Assembly: GCF_001662305.1 (NCBI RefSeq)
Contig: NZ_BDEP01000023.1
Location: 1 to 41,075, forward strand
DNA length: 41,075 bases
Reading direction: 5' to 3'
Origin: Halomonas caseinilytica
GTDB lineage: Bacteria > Pseudomonadota > Gammaproteobacteria > Pseudomonadales > Halomonadaceae
The notes beneath the pieces are model-generated. The model worked only from the letters and a program-made list of their open reading frames with translations. It did not search any database and was not told the origin of the DNA. How positions within the stretch are numbered: position 1 is the first letter of the stretch; each line of letters opens with the position of its first letter. Position numbers and translations under genes: made by a program. Positions 1-8,630 of this stretch are shown in pieces.

Positions 1-108
1 ACCTGGCCATGTGGCTGGTTTGACGACAAGACGGGCGATGAGGGGAGCAAACGGCGTTGAGCCCTCTCGCGCGTCTCCTATCAATCGACAAGGCCAAGGA
101 GGCAAACA
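1..108. other. Leader upstream of the sugar module
   Basis: No gene is seen here. The stretch ends in a strong ribosome binding site (AAGGAGG at about 97-103) just before the symporter ATG at 109. Any promoter or upstream gene of the sugar module is probably outside or at the edge of the window. Confidence 0.5.
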
Positions 109-1479
109 ATGACAACACGGCGCCTGACCTATCTGGAAAAAGTCGGGTTCGGCAGCGGGGACATGGCGATCAACATCGTGATTTCCTCGATGTTTCTGAT
201 CATTTCATTCTTCTACACGGATGTCTTCGGCTTGAAGCCAAGCCACATGGGAATTCTCTTTCTCGTGGCTCGCCTCGTGGATGCCATTACCGATCCCCTG
301 ATGGGCATCGTCACCGACAAGTTCAACAGCCGGCGCGGACGATACCGCCCCTATTTCCTGATCTTTTCGGTGCCCTTCGGCATTTCCGTGTTGCTGCTGT
401 TCACCACGCCGGACTGGAGCTATAACGCCAAACTGGTATGGGCCTATTCCACCTACCTGTTCGTCACCCTGATGTTCACGGCCGTGACGATTCCCTACAT
501 CTCGTTGATCGGTGTGCTGACGCCCGATCCCCAGGATCGGCTCTCCGCCAACGGCTATCGGCTCTTCTTCGCCAAGATTGCGGCCTTTCTCGTGACCATC
601 ATCGTGCCCAAGCTGGCCGAATACGTGGGCAGCGAGAGTCTTCAGTTCGGCTATCAGTTCGCCATGGGGCTGATGGGCGGGCTGGCCACCCTACTCTTTT
701 TGTTCTGCTACGCCACGACCACCGAGCGAGTGCAGCACACCATCGAGGACAAGCCACTCCGTTCCCAGCTGAGCATCCTGAAGAAGAACGATCAATGGCT
801 GGTGCTCTGCGCCGTCTGCTTCACCGGCACCCTGGGCTATGTCATGCGCAGCTCGGTGGCTGCCTACTATGCCAAGTATTACCTGGGGGCCGATGCCACC
901 CTGCTATCGGCCTTTCTCACCACAGGCGTCAGCGCGGCGATTCTCGCCATGGTCGCCTCGACGTGGCTGACCAAGCGCTATTGCAAGATCCAGCTGTTCC
1001 GCTGGAGTCAGCTGGCGGTCGGCGCCTTGAGCGTGCTGATGTTCGTCGCCGTCGGTCCGGGAGATATCACGCTCGCCTTCGTGCTGTACTTCCTGATCTC
1101 CTTCATCGTCGACTTGCATGCGCCCGTTTTCTGGTCGGCGATCGCCGAATCCGTCGACTATGGCGAGGCCAAGACCGGAAAACGCGTCTCGGGACTTGCC
1201 TTCGGCGGCATTTCCTTCTGCCAGAAGGCTGGCATGGGCGCGGCAGGCTTCCTCGTCGGTCATCTGCTGACCTACTTCAACTACGAAGCCAACGTCGAGC
1301 AGAGTACCTTCACCTTGACCGGCATCGCATTGATGCTCTCGGTCATTCCCGGGATATTCCACACCCTGATGGGCAGTCTCATGTTCAAGTATCGCATCAC
1401 CAACCGCTACTACGACGCCATGCGAGACGGTGAGTTAGGTGACACGCCCCCATCGGCCATTGATACCCGGACATCATGA
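109..1479 (+). CDS. GPH-family (glycoside-pentoside-hexuronide) cation symporter
   Basis: A 456-residue polytopic inner-membrane carrier, the usual length for the GPH branch of the major facilitator superfamily (MelB/XynP/YicJ-like). These proteins import glycosides, pentosides or hexuronides with Na+ or H+. The N-terminal cytoplasmic-loop signature is plain at about residues 60-85: an Asp-Pro pair (DAITDPLMG), then a basic RRGRYRP stretch. About twelve hydrophobic segments follow, with a charged central loop near residue 220. The ATG at 109 has a strong AAGGAGG 6-7 bases upstream. Its stop overlaps an ATG of the next frame (ATGA), so it is probably cotranslated with the downstream GH43 gene. 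That neighbour and the two sugar-acid enzymes further on suggest a pentose-containing oligosaccharide as substrate, but the exact sugar cannot be read from sequence. Confidence 0.9.
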   Translation: MTTRRLTYLEKVGFGSGDMAINIVISSMFLIISFFYTDVFGLKPSHMGILFLVARLVDAITDPLMGIVTDKFNSRRGRYRPYFLIFSVPFGISVLLLFTTPDWSYNAKLVWAYSTYLFVTLMFTAVTIPYISLIGVLTPDPQDRLSANGYRLFFAKIAAFLVTIIVPKLAEYVGSESLQFGYQFAMGLMGGLATLLFLFCYATTTERVQHTIEDKPLRSQLSILKKNDQWLVLCAVCFTGTLGYVMRSSVAAYYAKYYLGADATLLSAFLTTGVSAAILAMVASTWLTKRYCKIQLFRWSQLAVGALSVLMFVAVGPGDITLAFVLYFLISFIVDLHAPVFWSAIAESVDYGEAKTGKRVSGLAFGGISFCQKAGMGAAGFLVGHLLTYFNYEANVEQSTFTLTGIALMLSVIPGIFHTLMGSLMFKYRITNRYYDAMRDGELGDTPPSAIDTRTS

Positions 1480-1505
1480 CGCCAGCAGGTCAACAGGAGA
1501 ACGGA

Positions 1506-2486
1506 ATGGACAAGCCACTTGCCCCCCTGATCGAACAACGGGCGGACCCTTTCATCCACCGTCACGATAACGGCTACTACTTCATCGCCTCGGTACCTGC
1601 CTACGACCGGCTGGAGCTGCGTCACGCCACCACCATCGCCGGCCTCGCCGAGGCCGAGCCGGTCACCATCTGGGAAAAGGAAGACCACGGCCCGTTGAGC
1701 GAACTGATCTGGGCCCCGGAACTTCACTACCATCAGGGTCGCTGGATCGTCTATTTCGCCGCCGCTCCCAGCCGCGAGATTCGGGACGGTCTCTTCCAGC
1801 ACCGCATGTACTGCATCGCCACCAGCGCCCGCGATCCCATGCTGGGCGAGTGGAGTCATCCTCGGCAGATCGATACTGGTATCGACAGCTTCTGTCTCGA
1901 TGGCACCGCTTTCCAGCATGACGGCGAACTCTACTATGTCTGGGCGCAGAAGGAAGCCAGCATCCCGGGCAACACCAACCTCTACATTGCCCGGATGGCC
2001 ACGCCGGAGACCCTCGACACTCCGCCAGTGCGGCTTTCCATTCCCGAATTCGATTGGGAAACGCGTGGTTTCATGGTCAACGAAGGCCCGGCCGTGCTGA
2101 TTCGCCACGGCCGCGTTCTGCTCACCTACTCGGCCAGCGCCACCGACGAGAACTACTGCATGGGATTGCTGTGGGCCGACCAGACGGCCGACCTGCTGAA
2201 TCCCGCCAGCTGGACGAAGTCGGATACGCCCGTGTTCACGAGCGACCCGCAGCGCTCGGTATTCGGCCCCGGCCACAACAGCTTCACCGTGGCCGAGGAT
2301 GGCACTACCGACGTGCTCGTGTATCACGCCCGAACCTACACCGAGATCGTCGGCGATCCCCTCTGGGATCCCAATCGCCATACCTACGTCAAGCCCATTG
2401 CCTGGGACCCGGATGGCTTCCCTCGCTTCGGCCGGCCATCGCTGGATGACGTCTCGCCGAACGACGACGAGAAGGCAACGTCATGA
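1506..2486 (+). CDS. Glycoside hydrolase family 43-like enzyme
   Basis: A five-bladed beta-propeller glycosidase of the GH43 type, a family that mainly releases arabinose or xylose from oligosaccharides. Candidate catalytic residues are visible: an early Asp in RADPF (about residue 14, general base), an Asp in the segment LDGTAF (about residue 125, pKa modulator) and a Glu in MVNEGPAVL (about residue 192, general acid). WAPELH near residue 75 is also typical. No signal peptide is seen, so it should act in the cytoplasm on imported substrate, which fits the symporter just upstream. I prefer the ATG at 1506 because AGGAG lies 7 bases before it. An ATG at 1476, overlapping the symporter stop, would add ten residues. 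Substrate and exact subfamily are not determinable here. Confidence 0.85.
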   Translation: MDKPLAPLIEQRADPFIHRHDNGYYFIASVPAYDRLELRHATTIAGLAEAEPVTIWEKEDHGPLSELIWAPELHYHQGRWIVYFAAAPSREIRDGLFQHRMYCIATSARDPMLGEWSHPRQIDTGIDSFCLDGTAFQHDGELYYVWAQKEASIPGNTNLYIARMATPETLDTPPVRLSIPEFDWETRGFMVNEGPAVLIRHGRVLLTYSASATDENYCMGLLWADQTADLLNPASWTKSDTPVFTSDPQRSVFGPGHNSFTVAEDGTTDVLVYHARTYTEIVGDPLWDPNRHTYVKPIAWDPDGFPRFGRPSLDDVSPNDDEKATS

Positions 2487-2571
2487 CTATGTACAACATT
2501 TGGATTTATTTATTGAACATGCCATCCTGTCCCGCATGCAGCAGCGGCGACACGCCGAGGAGGACGACCCC

Positions 2572-3558
2572 ATGCGCCTGATCCAATGCCTGCACGAAGA
2601 CCGTCTGCACGCCGCTCTGGTGGAGGACGAAACGACGGTACGGCTCGCCGACGCCGATACCTATCATCTCGCCTGCGATGCCATGGCATCGGGCCGGTCA
2701 TTCGTCGACGTCGTCGAGGCACGATTGACCGATACCCGCCTGGACTATGCCGAACTCATCGAGGCAGGCCGCCTGATGCCGCCGCTCACGCATCCGGACC
2801 CGGCGCATTGCCTGGTCACCGGTACCGGACTGACCCATCTGGGCAGTGCCGATACGCGCTCGGCGATGCATGCCAAGGCCCAGGCCGACGAGGAGGACCT
2901 GACCGACTCCATGCGCATGTTCAAGCTCGGCGTGGAAAACGGCAAACCCGCCACCGGCGAAGTGGGCGCCCAACCCGAATGGTTCTACAAGGGCGACGGC
3001 GACTGCGTGGTAGCGCCCGAAGCGCCCCTGCCCTCGCCGGCCTTCGCCCAGGACGGCGGCGAGGAGCCGGAACTGGCCGGCCTGTACCTCATCGACGACC
3101 AAGGCCGCCCCCGGCGGCTCGGCTTCGCCGTGGGCAACGAATTTTCCGACCATGTCACCGAGCGTTTCAATTACCTGTGGCTGGCCCACTCCAAGCTGCG
3201 CGCCTGCAGTTTCGGACCGGAACTGTTCATCGGCACGCTGCCCGGCCATCTCGAGGGCGTCAGTCGCATCACCCGCGATGGCGAGACCCTGTGGCAGAAG
3301 CCCTTCCTGACCGGCGAGGACAACATGGCCCACAGCCTCGCCAACCTGGAGCATCACCACTTCAAGTATCCGGGCTTTCGTCGTCCCGGCGACGTGCATG
3401 TGCACTTCTTCGGAACGGCGACCCTCAGCTTCGCCGACGGTATCCAGCCACGCGAGGGCGACCGTTTCGAGATCGAGATCCCGGCATTCGGGCGCCCTCT
3501 GCGCAATCCATTGACCCGGGAGACGGCTGACGACGGCGCGACGGTCTCGCCGCTCTAG
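2572..3558 (+). CDS. AraD1/GguC-like fumarylacetoacetase-fold protein
   Basis: About 328 residues with the fumarylacetoacetate hydrolase (FAH) fold, closest in my recognition to the GguC/AraD1 family found in arabinose and other aldose-acid catabolic operons. The middle has [15 protein letters not shown], resembling the conserved GND/NE metal-binding region of FAH enzymes, and an acidic [14 protein letters not shown] segment. The start is taken at 2572, where GAGGAGG lies 8-9 bases upstream. The reading frame stays open upstream to 2299, but that part runs through the end of the GH43 gene and is not family-like. Placed between a glycosidase and a 2-oxoglutarate semialdehyde-type dehydrogenase, it probably acts on a 2-keto-3-deoxy-pentonate. 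The exact reaction is inference; dehydratase or another lyase role is possible. Confidence 0.75.
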   Translation: MRLIQCLHEDRLHAALVEDETTVRLADADTYHLACDAMASGRSFVDVVEARLTDTRLDYAELIEAGRLMPPLTHPDPAHCLVTGTGLTHLGSADTRSAMHAKAQADEEDLTDSMRMFKLGVENGKPATGEVGAQPEWFYKGDGDCVVAPEAPLPSPAFAQDGGEEPELAGLYLIDDQGRPRRLGFAVGNEFSDHVTERFNYLWLAHSKLRACSFGPELFIGTLPGHLEGVSRITRDGETLWQKPFLTGEDNMAHSLANLEHHHFKYPGFRRPGDVHVHFFGTATLSFADGIQPREGDRFEIEIPAFGRPLRNPLTRETADDGATVSPL

Positions 3559-3610
3559 AAACGCCACAGACCGGTGCCGTTCCCAATCTCTACCCAAGAA
3601 AGGAGTGACC

Positions 3611-5188
3611 ATGACACTAGAAGGCACGCAACTCATCGGACGTGAAACCGTTCTGGCCTCGGGCGAGGCCTTCCATGCCATCGACCCGTCCACCGGTGAG
3701 ACGCTCCAGCCCGCCTTTCACACCGGTGGCCAGGCGGAAGTTTCTCGTGCCACTGAACTCGCCTGGGCGGCTTTCGACCGCTACCGCGAAACGGGACTCG
3801 AGGCACGCGCCCGCTTTCTCGAGATGATCGCCGACAAGATCGAAGGCATCGGCGATGCGCTGATCGAACGCGCCATGGCCGAATCCGGCCTGCCGCGCGC
3901 ACGCCTCGAGGGAGAACGGGGCCGTACCTGCGGCCAGCTTCGTCTGTTCGCCAAGGTGGTGCGTGCCGGCGAATGGCTCGACGTGCGCATCGACCCGGCA
4001 CTGCCCGAGCGCCAGCCCATGCCGCGGGTTGACCTGCGTCAGCGTCACGTGGCCCTGGGACCGGTGGCGGTGTTCGGTGCCAGCAACTTCCCGCTGGCTT
4101 TCTCGGTCGCCGGCGGCGATACCGCCTCGGCCCTGGCCGCCGGTTGCCCCGTCGTGGTCAAAGGGCATCCCGCCCACCCCGGCACCTCGGAACTGGTGGG
4201 GCGCGCCATCCAGTCGGCGGTGGCCGAATGCCAGCTCCCTGAAGGCGTCTTCTCCCTGCTGCAGGGTGCCGGCAACGAGATCGGCCAGGCCCTGGTGACG
4301 GATCCGAACATCAAGGCCGTCGGCTTCACCGGCTCTCGTGGCGGCGGTACCGCCCTGGCGCGCCTGGCGCAGAACCGCCCGGAGCCGATCCCGGTCTATG
4401 CCGAGATGAGCAGCATCAACCCGGTCTTCCTGCTGCCCGAGGCTCTCCAGGCCCGGGGCCAGGAACTGGCCGAAGGCTTCGTCGGCTCGCTCAACATGGG
4501 CGCCGGCCAGTTCTGCACCAACCCGGGGCTGGTGATCGGCATCCAAGGCGAAGCGCTCGATCGCTTCCTGGCCACCGCCGCCGAGGCCGTCGAGGCCAGC
4601 GGCACCCAGACCATGCTGACACCGGGCATTCAGGAGGCCTATGAGCGCGGCGTGGCGAGTCTGGCGTCCAGCGACAAGGCGCGCGAAGTGGCGCGCGGTC
4701 AAGGCAGCGAGGCTCCCAACCAGTGCCGGACAGGCTTGTTCGTGGCCAAGGCCGACGACTTTCTCGCCGACGAGGCCCTGCAACAGGAAATCTTCGGTGC
4801 CACCTCCCTGGTCGTGACCTGTTCCGACCAGGATGAGGTCAAGCGGGTCGCCGAACACCTCGAGGGCCAGCTGACTGCCACCCTGCAGATGGACGACGCC
4901 GACCTCGCCTTTGCCCGCGAACTGCTGCCGACGCTGGAGCGTCGCGCCGGCCGCGTGATGGTCAACGGCTGGCCCACCGGCGTCGAGGTCTGTCATGCCA
5001 TGGTGCACGGCGGCCCTTATCCGGCCACGACCGACTCGCGCACCACCTCAGTGGGCAGCGCGGCGATCCATCGCTTCCTGCGTCCGGTGTGCTATCAGAA
5101 CCTGCCCCAGGCGCTGTTGCCCGAAACCCTGCGTGACGGCAATCCTGACGGCGTCAGCCGGCTGATCGACGGTCAGCGAGAAGCCTGA
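3611..5188 (+). CDS. Aldehyde dehydrogenase, alpha-ketoglutaric semialdehyde type
   Basis: A 525-residue NAD(P)+-dependent aldehyde dehydrogenase. The nucleotide-binding region is at about residues 150-200 ([19 protein letters not shown], then [15 protein letters not shown]), with a GFTGSRGGG loop near 240. The general base Glu is in [12 protein letters not shown] (about 265) and the nucleophile Cys in AGQFCTNPG (about 302). The [10 protein letters not shown] and AEMSSINP wording is that of the alpha-ketoglutaric semialdehyde dehydrogenase group, which makes the last step of oxidative (Weimberg-type) pentose degradation, giving 2-oxoglutarate. The ATG at 3611 has AAAGGAG just upstream; a GTG at 3605 is in frame but lies inside that ribosome binding site. 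It sits between two FAH-fold proteins, which supports the pathway assignment. Confidence 0.85.
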   Translation: MTLEGTQLIGRETVLASGEAFHAIDPSTGETLQPAFHTGGQAEVSRATELAWAAFDRYRETGLEARARFLEMIADKIEGIGDALIERAMAESGLPRARLEGERGRTCGQLRLFAKVVRAGEWLDVRIDPALPERQPMPRVDLRQRHVALGPVAVFGASNFPLAFSVAGGDTASALAAGCPVVVKGHPAHPGTSELVGRAIQSAVAECQLPEGVFSLLQGAGNEIGQALVTDPNIKAVGFTGSRGGGTALARLAQNRPEPIPVYAEMSSINPVFLLPEALQARGQELAEGFVGSLNMGAGQFCTNPGLVIGIQGEALDRFLATAAEAVEASGTQTMLTPGIQEAYERGVASLASSDKAREVARGQGSEAPNQCRTGLFVAKADDFLADEALQQEIFGATSLVVTCSDQDEVKRVAEHLEGQLTATLQMDDADLAFARELLPTLERRAGRVMVNGWPTGVEVCHAMVHGGPYPATTDSRTTSVGSAAIHRFLRPVCYQNLPQALLPETLRDGNPDGVSRLIDGQREA

Positions 5189-5211
5189 CTACACGGCAAG
5201 ACTTCGGTGCG

Positions 5212-5263
5212 GTGAACGTGTCGGCGAGGCCTCGGCGTCGCCGGCGCGTTTCGCGCCGTTCAC
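5212..5263. other. Nested intergenic hairpin between ALDH and XylX-like genes
   Basis: Outer arms GTGAACG (5212-5218) and CGTTCAC (5257-5263) enclose an inner perfect stem GGCGCG-TTT-CGCGCC (5243-5257). There is no T-tract after it, so it is not a classical terminator. It could stabilise or process the operon mRNA between the two genes. Confidence 0.45.
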
Positions 5264-5281
5264 GAAAAGGACAAAGCTCCC

Positions 5282-6448
5282 ATGCCCCACGACAATCGAC
5301 TCCCCGAAGATCACCACCGGGCCCTGCTGGTCGGCCGGGTCTGGTGCGATGCGCCGGAAGGCCCCGCGCTGGTGGTCGTGCGCGACGGTCAGGTCATCGA
5401 CATCTCCGACACGATCGGGGTCATGGCCGACCTGCTCGACCGTGACGATGCGCCACAGATCGTGGCCTCCGCCACGGGTCCCGTGCTGTGCGATGTCGCG
5501 ACCCTGCTCGACAATTCCACGCACTCGCCCCAGGTCGCTCCCCACCTGCTGGCACCTTGCGACATTCAGGCCATCAAGGCCTGCGGCGTCACCTTCGCCG
5601 TCAGCCTGCTCGAGCGCGTCATCGAGGAACAGGCCGGGGGCGACCCGAAACGGGCTACCGAGCTGCGCGACGAGCTACAGCGGCTGATCGGTGGCGACTT
5701 ATCGAAGATCACGCCGGGGTCCGATGACGCCATGGCCCTGCGCGACGAGCTCAAGGCCCGCGGCGCCTGGTCCCAGTACATGGAGGTCGGCATCGGGGCG
5801 GACGCCGAGGTATTCACCAAGGCGCAGCCTCTCTCCTCGGTAGGGTTCGGTGCCTGGGTCGGCCTGCACCCGGCTTCCCGCTGGAACAACCCCGAACCCG
5901 AGGTCGTGCTGGCCGTGAATGCGACAGGCAAGCCGGTTGGCGCCACCCTCGGCAATGACGTCAATCTGCGTGATATCGAGGGACGCAGCGCACTGCTGCT
6001 GGGCAAGGCCAAGGACAACAATGCATCCTGCGCCATCGGCCCCTTCATTCGCCTGTTCGACGAACACTTCACCATGGACGATGTGCGTACCGCCATGGTC
6101 GACCTGCGTATCGACGGTGAAGACGACGGTTTCCGACTCGAGGACTCGAGCGACATGCGCGAGATCAGTCGCTCACCCGAGGAGCTGGTCCGCCAGACTG
6201 TCGGCCCTCATCACCAGTACCCGGACGGCTTCATGCTGTTCCTCGGCACCATGTTCTCGCCGATCCAGGACCGGGACGGCCCAGGCCAGGGGTTCACGCA
6301 TCACACGGGAGACACCGTAACCATCGCGACGCCCCGCCTTGGCGCCCTGGTCAATCGCGTGGAGCGAAGCGACCGCTTGCCGCCCTGGACCTACGGCATC
6401 CGCCGCTGGCTGGCCGACCAGCAACGTCGGGCGGCTCGGCGAGCATGA
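5282..6448 (+). CDS. XylX-like 2-keto-3-deoxy-pentonate dehydratase (FAH family)
   Basis: A 388-residue FAH-family protein whose length and N-terminal pattern (VGRVWCDAPEGPALVVVRDG) resemble Caulobacter XylX, the 2-keto-3-deoxy-D-xylonate dehydratase of the Weimberg pathway. The product of that reaction is 2-oxoglutarate semialdehyde, the substrate of the dehydrogenase just upstream. Acidic metal-ligand candidates are in GIGADAEVF (about residues 170-178) and PEPEVVLAV (about 202-210), followed by LGNDVNLRDIEG and KAKDNNASCAIGP, which are typical of this group. The ATG at 5282 is preceded by AAAGGA. Whether the physiological substrate derives from D-xylose or L-arabinose is open. No sugar dehydrogenase or sugar-acid dehydratase lies in the window, so the route must be completed elsewhere. 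Confidence 0.8.
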   Translation: MPHDNRLPEDHHRALLVGRVWCDAPEGPALVVVRDGQVIDISDTIGVMADLLDRDDAPQIVASATGPVLCDVATLLDNSTHSPQVAPHLLAPCDIQAIKACGVTFAVSLLERVIEEQAGGDPKRATELRDELQRLIGGDLSKITPGSDDAMALRDELKARGAWSQYMEVGIGADAEVFTKAQPLSSVGFGAWVGLHPASRWNNPEPEVVLAVNATGKPVGATLGNDVNLRDIEGRSALLLGKAKDNNASCAIGPFIRLFDEHFTMDDVRTAMVDLRIDGEDDGFRLEDSSDMREISRSPEELVRQTVGPHHQYPDGFMLFLGTMFSPIQDRDGPGQGFTHHTGDTVTIATPRLGALVNRVERSDRLPPWTYGIRRWLADQQRRAARRA

Positions 6449-6530
6449 CGCCTCGGATAGAACCGCGCCTGCTCGGGCACGCGCGGCTCTCCGTGCCGCG
6501 CCATGACCCCCAATCTTGAGGCATGAGGCC

Positions 6531-6553
6531 GGGCGGCTGCCATCCGCCCGGAT
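6531..6553. other. GC-rich hairpin between catabolic genes and regulator
   Basis: CCGGGCGG-loop-CCGCCCGG forms a perfect 8-bp stem downstream of the XylX-like gene. No T-run follows on the + strand, so termination is uncertain. It separates the catabolic genes from the regulator's own control region. Confidence 0.4.
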
Positions 6554-6556
6554 TGC

Positions 6557-6569
6557 GGTCATGTTGACC
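6557..6569. promoter_or_regulatory. Palindrome GGTCA-TGT-TGACC, candidate FCD-regulator operator
   Basis: A perfect inverted repeat of two 5-base arms around three bases, 39 bp before the regulator's GTG start. GntR/FadR-type regulators commonly bind short palindromes containing GGT/ACC-type half-sites near their own genes. Binding by the adjacent regulator is inference. Confidence 0.45.
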
Positions 6570-6607
6570 ATAAGCTAGGATCATCGCCATTTCTGCGGAG
6601 CCCGTCA

Positions 6608-7372
6608 GTGCCAGCAACCTCCCGCCCTTCGCGTTCACGTCCTTCCATTGCCGAGCATCTCGCCGAAGCCATCTTTGCCGGACGCTACCGCCCCGGCGAT
6701 TTCGTTCCCAAGGAAGTCGACCTGGCCCAGCAATTCGGCCTCAATCGTTCGGCAGTACGCAGCGACCTGCGAATGCTGGTCGATGTCGGCATCATCGAGC
6801 GCATCTCGGGCCATGGCTCGAAGGTTCGTGACTACGAGGCATGGAACATCCTCGATGCCCAGGTCACCGACTGGATGACGCGCTATGCCGCGCCCAACCC
6901 CAGGATCCAAAGAGAGATCCTCGCCTTTCGCCTCGACGTCGAACCCTATGTGGCCATGACAGCAGCTCGCCGGGCCACCGCCCGGGATCTCGTCGCCATC
7001 GAGGAGGCTTTCGAGGGCATGGGGCAACACCTGCACAACGCCACCTGCACCGAGCAGCGTCGCCTGCACAGCGAGCATGACGTTGCCTTCCACGTGGCCA
7101 TCTTCAAGGCGACGCACAACATCGTCTGGGCCCAGCTATCGCATATCCTGCGCCCCTCGATCCATCTGTTGATCGAGATGTCGAACATCAGCGCCACCGA
7201 CCCGGAAGCCAGTCTCGAACGACATCGCCAGGTCATGGAAAGCATTCGTGCACGGCGCCCCGCCGACGCCTTCCGCGCCGCCCAGGCGGTTCTCGCCGGT
7301 ACGGCCTCGGCATTGGGCATCGAGCCCGGAGAAGGGACGCTAGGCGGGCAGGCCATTCCCCCCAACGATTGA
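6608..7372 (+). CDS. GntR-family (FadR/FCD) transcriptional regulator
   Basis: A 254-residue regulator. An N-terminal winged helix (about residues 10-75: IAEHLAEAIFAGRYRPGDFVP, LAQQFGLNRSAVRSDLRML, then VGIIERISGHGSKV) is followed by an all-helical FCD ligand domain (about 100-235). The FCD domain carries the usual metal/ligand residues: Asp in FRLDVEPY, His in HDVAFHVAIF and His in LERHRQVM. The start is GTG at 6608. It probably responds to a sugar acid or keto-acid intermediate and controls the upstream catabolic genes and itself, because a perfect GGTCA-N3-TGACC palindrome lies just upstream. The ligand is unknown. It is separated from the preceding operon by 159 bases. Confidence 0.88.
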   Translation: MPATSRPSRSRPSIAEHLAEAIFAGRYRPGDFVPKEVDLAQQFGLNRSAVRSDLRMLVDVGIIERISGHGSKVRDYEAWNILDAQVTDWMTRYAAPNPRIQREILAFRLDVEPYVAMTAARRATARDLVAIEEAFEGMGQHLHNATCTEQRRLHSEHDVAFHVAIFKATHNIVWAQLSHILRPSIHLLIEMSNISATDPEASLERHRQVMESIRARRPADAFRAAQAVLAGTASALGIEPGEGTLGGQAIPPND

Positions 7373-7540
7373 ACACCGCCGACAGTCCAGGCGGAGGGAC
7401 CGGTGATGCCAGCAGGCAGGCACGATGCATGAACGCGCCTTCGCTAGCCACAGGCCCTCGCTCGATAAGATCGGCATAGGATAGTGCCGAGGGCAGCGGC
7501 CTGAATCCCGAGGCCCGCTGGCATTCATCGATCGCCCACG

Positions 7541-7573
7541 AAAAAGCCGCCTGATGCATTGCATCAGGCGGCT
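7541..7573 (-). terminator. Rho-independent terminator of tRNA-Ala
   Basis: A 14-bp perfect stem (7545-7558 with 7560-7573) is followed on the - strand by a run of five T (7545-7541 read as A on the + strand). It lies directly downstream of the tRNA-Ala gene. Confidence 0.85.
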
Positions 7574-7590
7574 GATTCACCAAAACTCTT

Positions 7591-7666
7591 TGGTGGAGCC
7601 TAGCGGGATCGAACCGCTGACCTCAACACTGCCAGTGTTGCGCTCTCCCAGCTGAGCTAAGGCCCC
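7591..7666 (-). tRNA. tRNA-Ala(GGC)
   Basis: A 76-nt cloverleaf on the - strand. The acceptor stem begins GGGGCC, the CCA is encoded, and the third acceptor pair is G3-U70, the identity element of alanine tRNAs. The anticodon loop CTGGCAG gives anticodon GGC. It has its own promoter upstream and a strong terminator downstream, so it is a stand-alone unit. Confidence 0.97.
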
Positions 7667-7697
7667 ACATGTGCTCGCCGTCGCGAGAACGAGGCGT

Positions 7698-7726
7698 ATA
7701 TTATTCATCGCAGCGCGCCTCGTCAA
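7698..7726 (-). promoter_or_regulatory. sigma70-type promoter of tRNA-Ala
   Basis: On the - strand, TTGACG (7726-7721) and TAATAT (7703-7698) are separated by 17 bases. The -10 lies about 30 bases upstream of the tRNA 5' end, a usual arrangement for a stable-RNA promoter. Confidence 0.7.
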
Positions 7727-7856
7727 CCCCGGGAACGAAAAAAGACAGGCAACCGATCACGGGAATGATAAGAAACGTTAACGGAGAACCATCGCCAATT
7801 CCCCTTAACTGCATGTTATGTCAAGGTATACGTGATTCAACGGTGGCCTTTCAGCC

Positions 7857-7885
7857 GGGGCCGCACCACGCGTCGGTGCGGCCCC
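7857..7885. other. Strong hairpin in the uvrY leader
   Basis: GGGGCCGCACC (7857-7867) and GGTGCGGCCCC (7875-7885) make a perfect 11-bp stem with a 7-base loop, 39 bases before the uvrY start. No T-tract follows. It may be a leader structure of uvrY or a factor-dependent stop for transcription entering from the left. Confidence 0.5.
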
Positions 7886-7924
7886 TGCCCCGTATCCCGT
7901 CCACTTCGTAGTAGGAGTTCCTTC

Positions 7925-8572
7925 TTGATCAGGGTACTCGTCGCCGATGACCACCACCTGGTGAGGACCAGCATCGCCCATCTGCTGAATGACGAGCCGG
8001 ACATCAGCGTGATCGGTGAGGCAGCCGATGGCGAGCAGGCCATCAGCCAGGCCCGTCAGCTCAAGCCGGACATCATCCTGATGGATATCCGCATGCCTGG
8101 CATAGGCGGTCTGGAGGCCACCCGCAAGATCACTCGACTAACCAGCGATGTCAGAGTCCTGGTACTGACCGCCTTCATTGAGGAGGCCTTCGCCCAGCGG
8201 CTGCTCGAGGCCGGCGCCCACGGTTTCATCAGCAAGGGGTCGCAGCATGACGAGATGGTTCAGGCAATCCACAGCGTCTTTGCCGGCAAGCGCTATATCA
8301 GCCCCGACATTGCCCAGCGCCTGGTCCTGTTTCGCATCGATTCCACTGACAACCCCTTCGATCAGCTTTCCCAGCGCGAGCTCCAGGTCGCGATGATGAT
8401 CGTCAACTGCCAGAAGGTGGCCGACATCGCCGATCGCATGTTCCTGAGCCCCAAGACCGTCAACACCTACCGCTACCGGATCTTCGAGAAGCTCGACGTG
8501 CACTCCGATGTGGAACTGACTCACCTGGGACTGCGTCACGGATTGGTGGACGGTTTCAGCGAAGCGGAATGA
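7925..8572 (+). CDS. uvrY: Response regulator GacA/UvrY
   Basis: A 215-residue two-component regulator of the NarL/FixJ class. The receiver domain has DDHHLVR at the N terminus, the phospho-acceptor Asp in ILMDIRMPG (about residue 54) and Lys in FISKGS (about 104). The LuxR-type helix-turn-helix is at the C terminus (LSQRELQVAMMI, then LSPKTVNTYRYRIFEKL). With its sensor GacS/BarA it normally activates CsrA-sequestering small RNAs. The start is TTG at 7925 with AGGAG 7 bases upstream, the same unusual start codon used by gacA in Pseudomonas. The frame is open further upstream without a better start. It lies directly before uvrC, the conserved gammaproteobacterial order. Confidence 0.93.
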   Translation: MIRVLVADDHHLVRTSIAHLLNDEPDISVIGEAADGEQAISQARQLKPDIILMDIRMPGIGGLEATRKITRLTSDVRVLVLTAFIEEAFAQRLLEAGAHGFISKGSQHDEMVQAIHSVFAGKRYISPDIAQRLVLFRIDSTDNPFDQLSQRELQVAMMIVNCQKVADIADRMFLSPKTVNTYRYRIFEKLDVHSDVELTHLGLRHGLVDGFSEAE

Positions 8573-8630
8573 CCGGGCGGATGGCGAGTCTGATAGGATG
8601 AGTTCCGTTTCATCCGCTATCGGCATCTCG

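Noticed and set aside
3617..5008. A 463-codon antisense frame opposite the aldehyde dehydrogenase
   Set aside because: The + strand frame has all ALDH motifs. The antisense frame is His/Gly/Gln-rich, lacks a ribosome binding site and mirrors codon bias.
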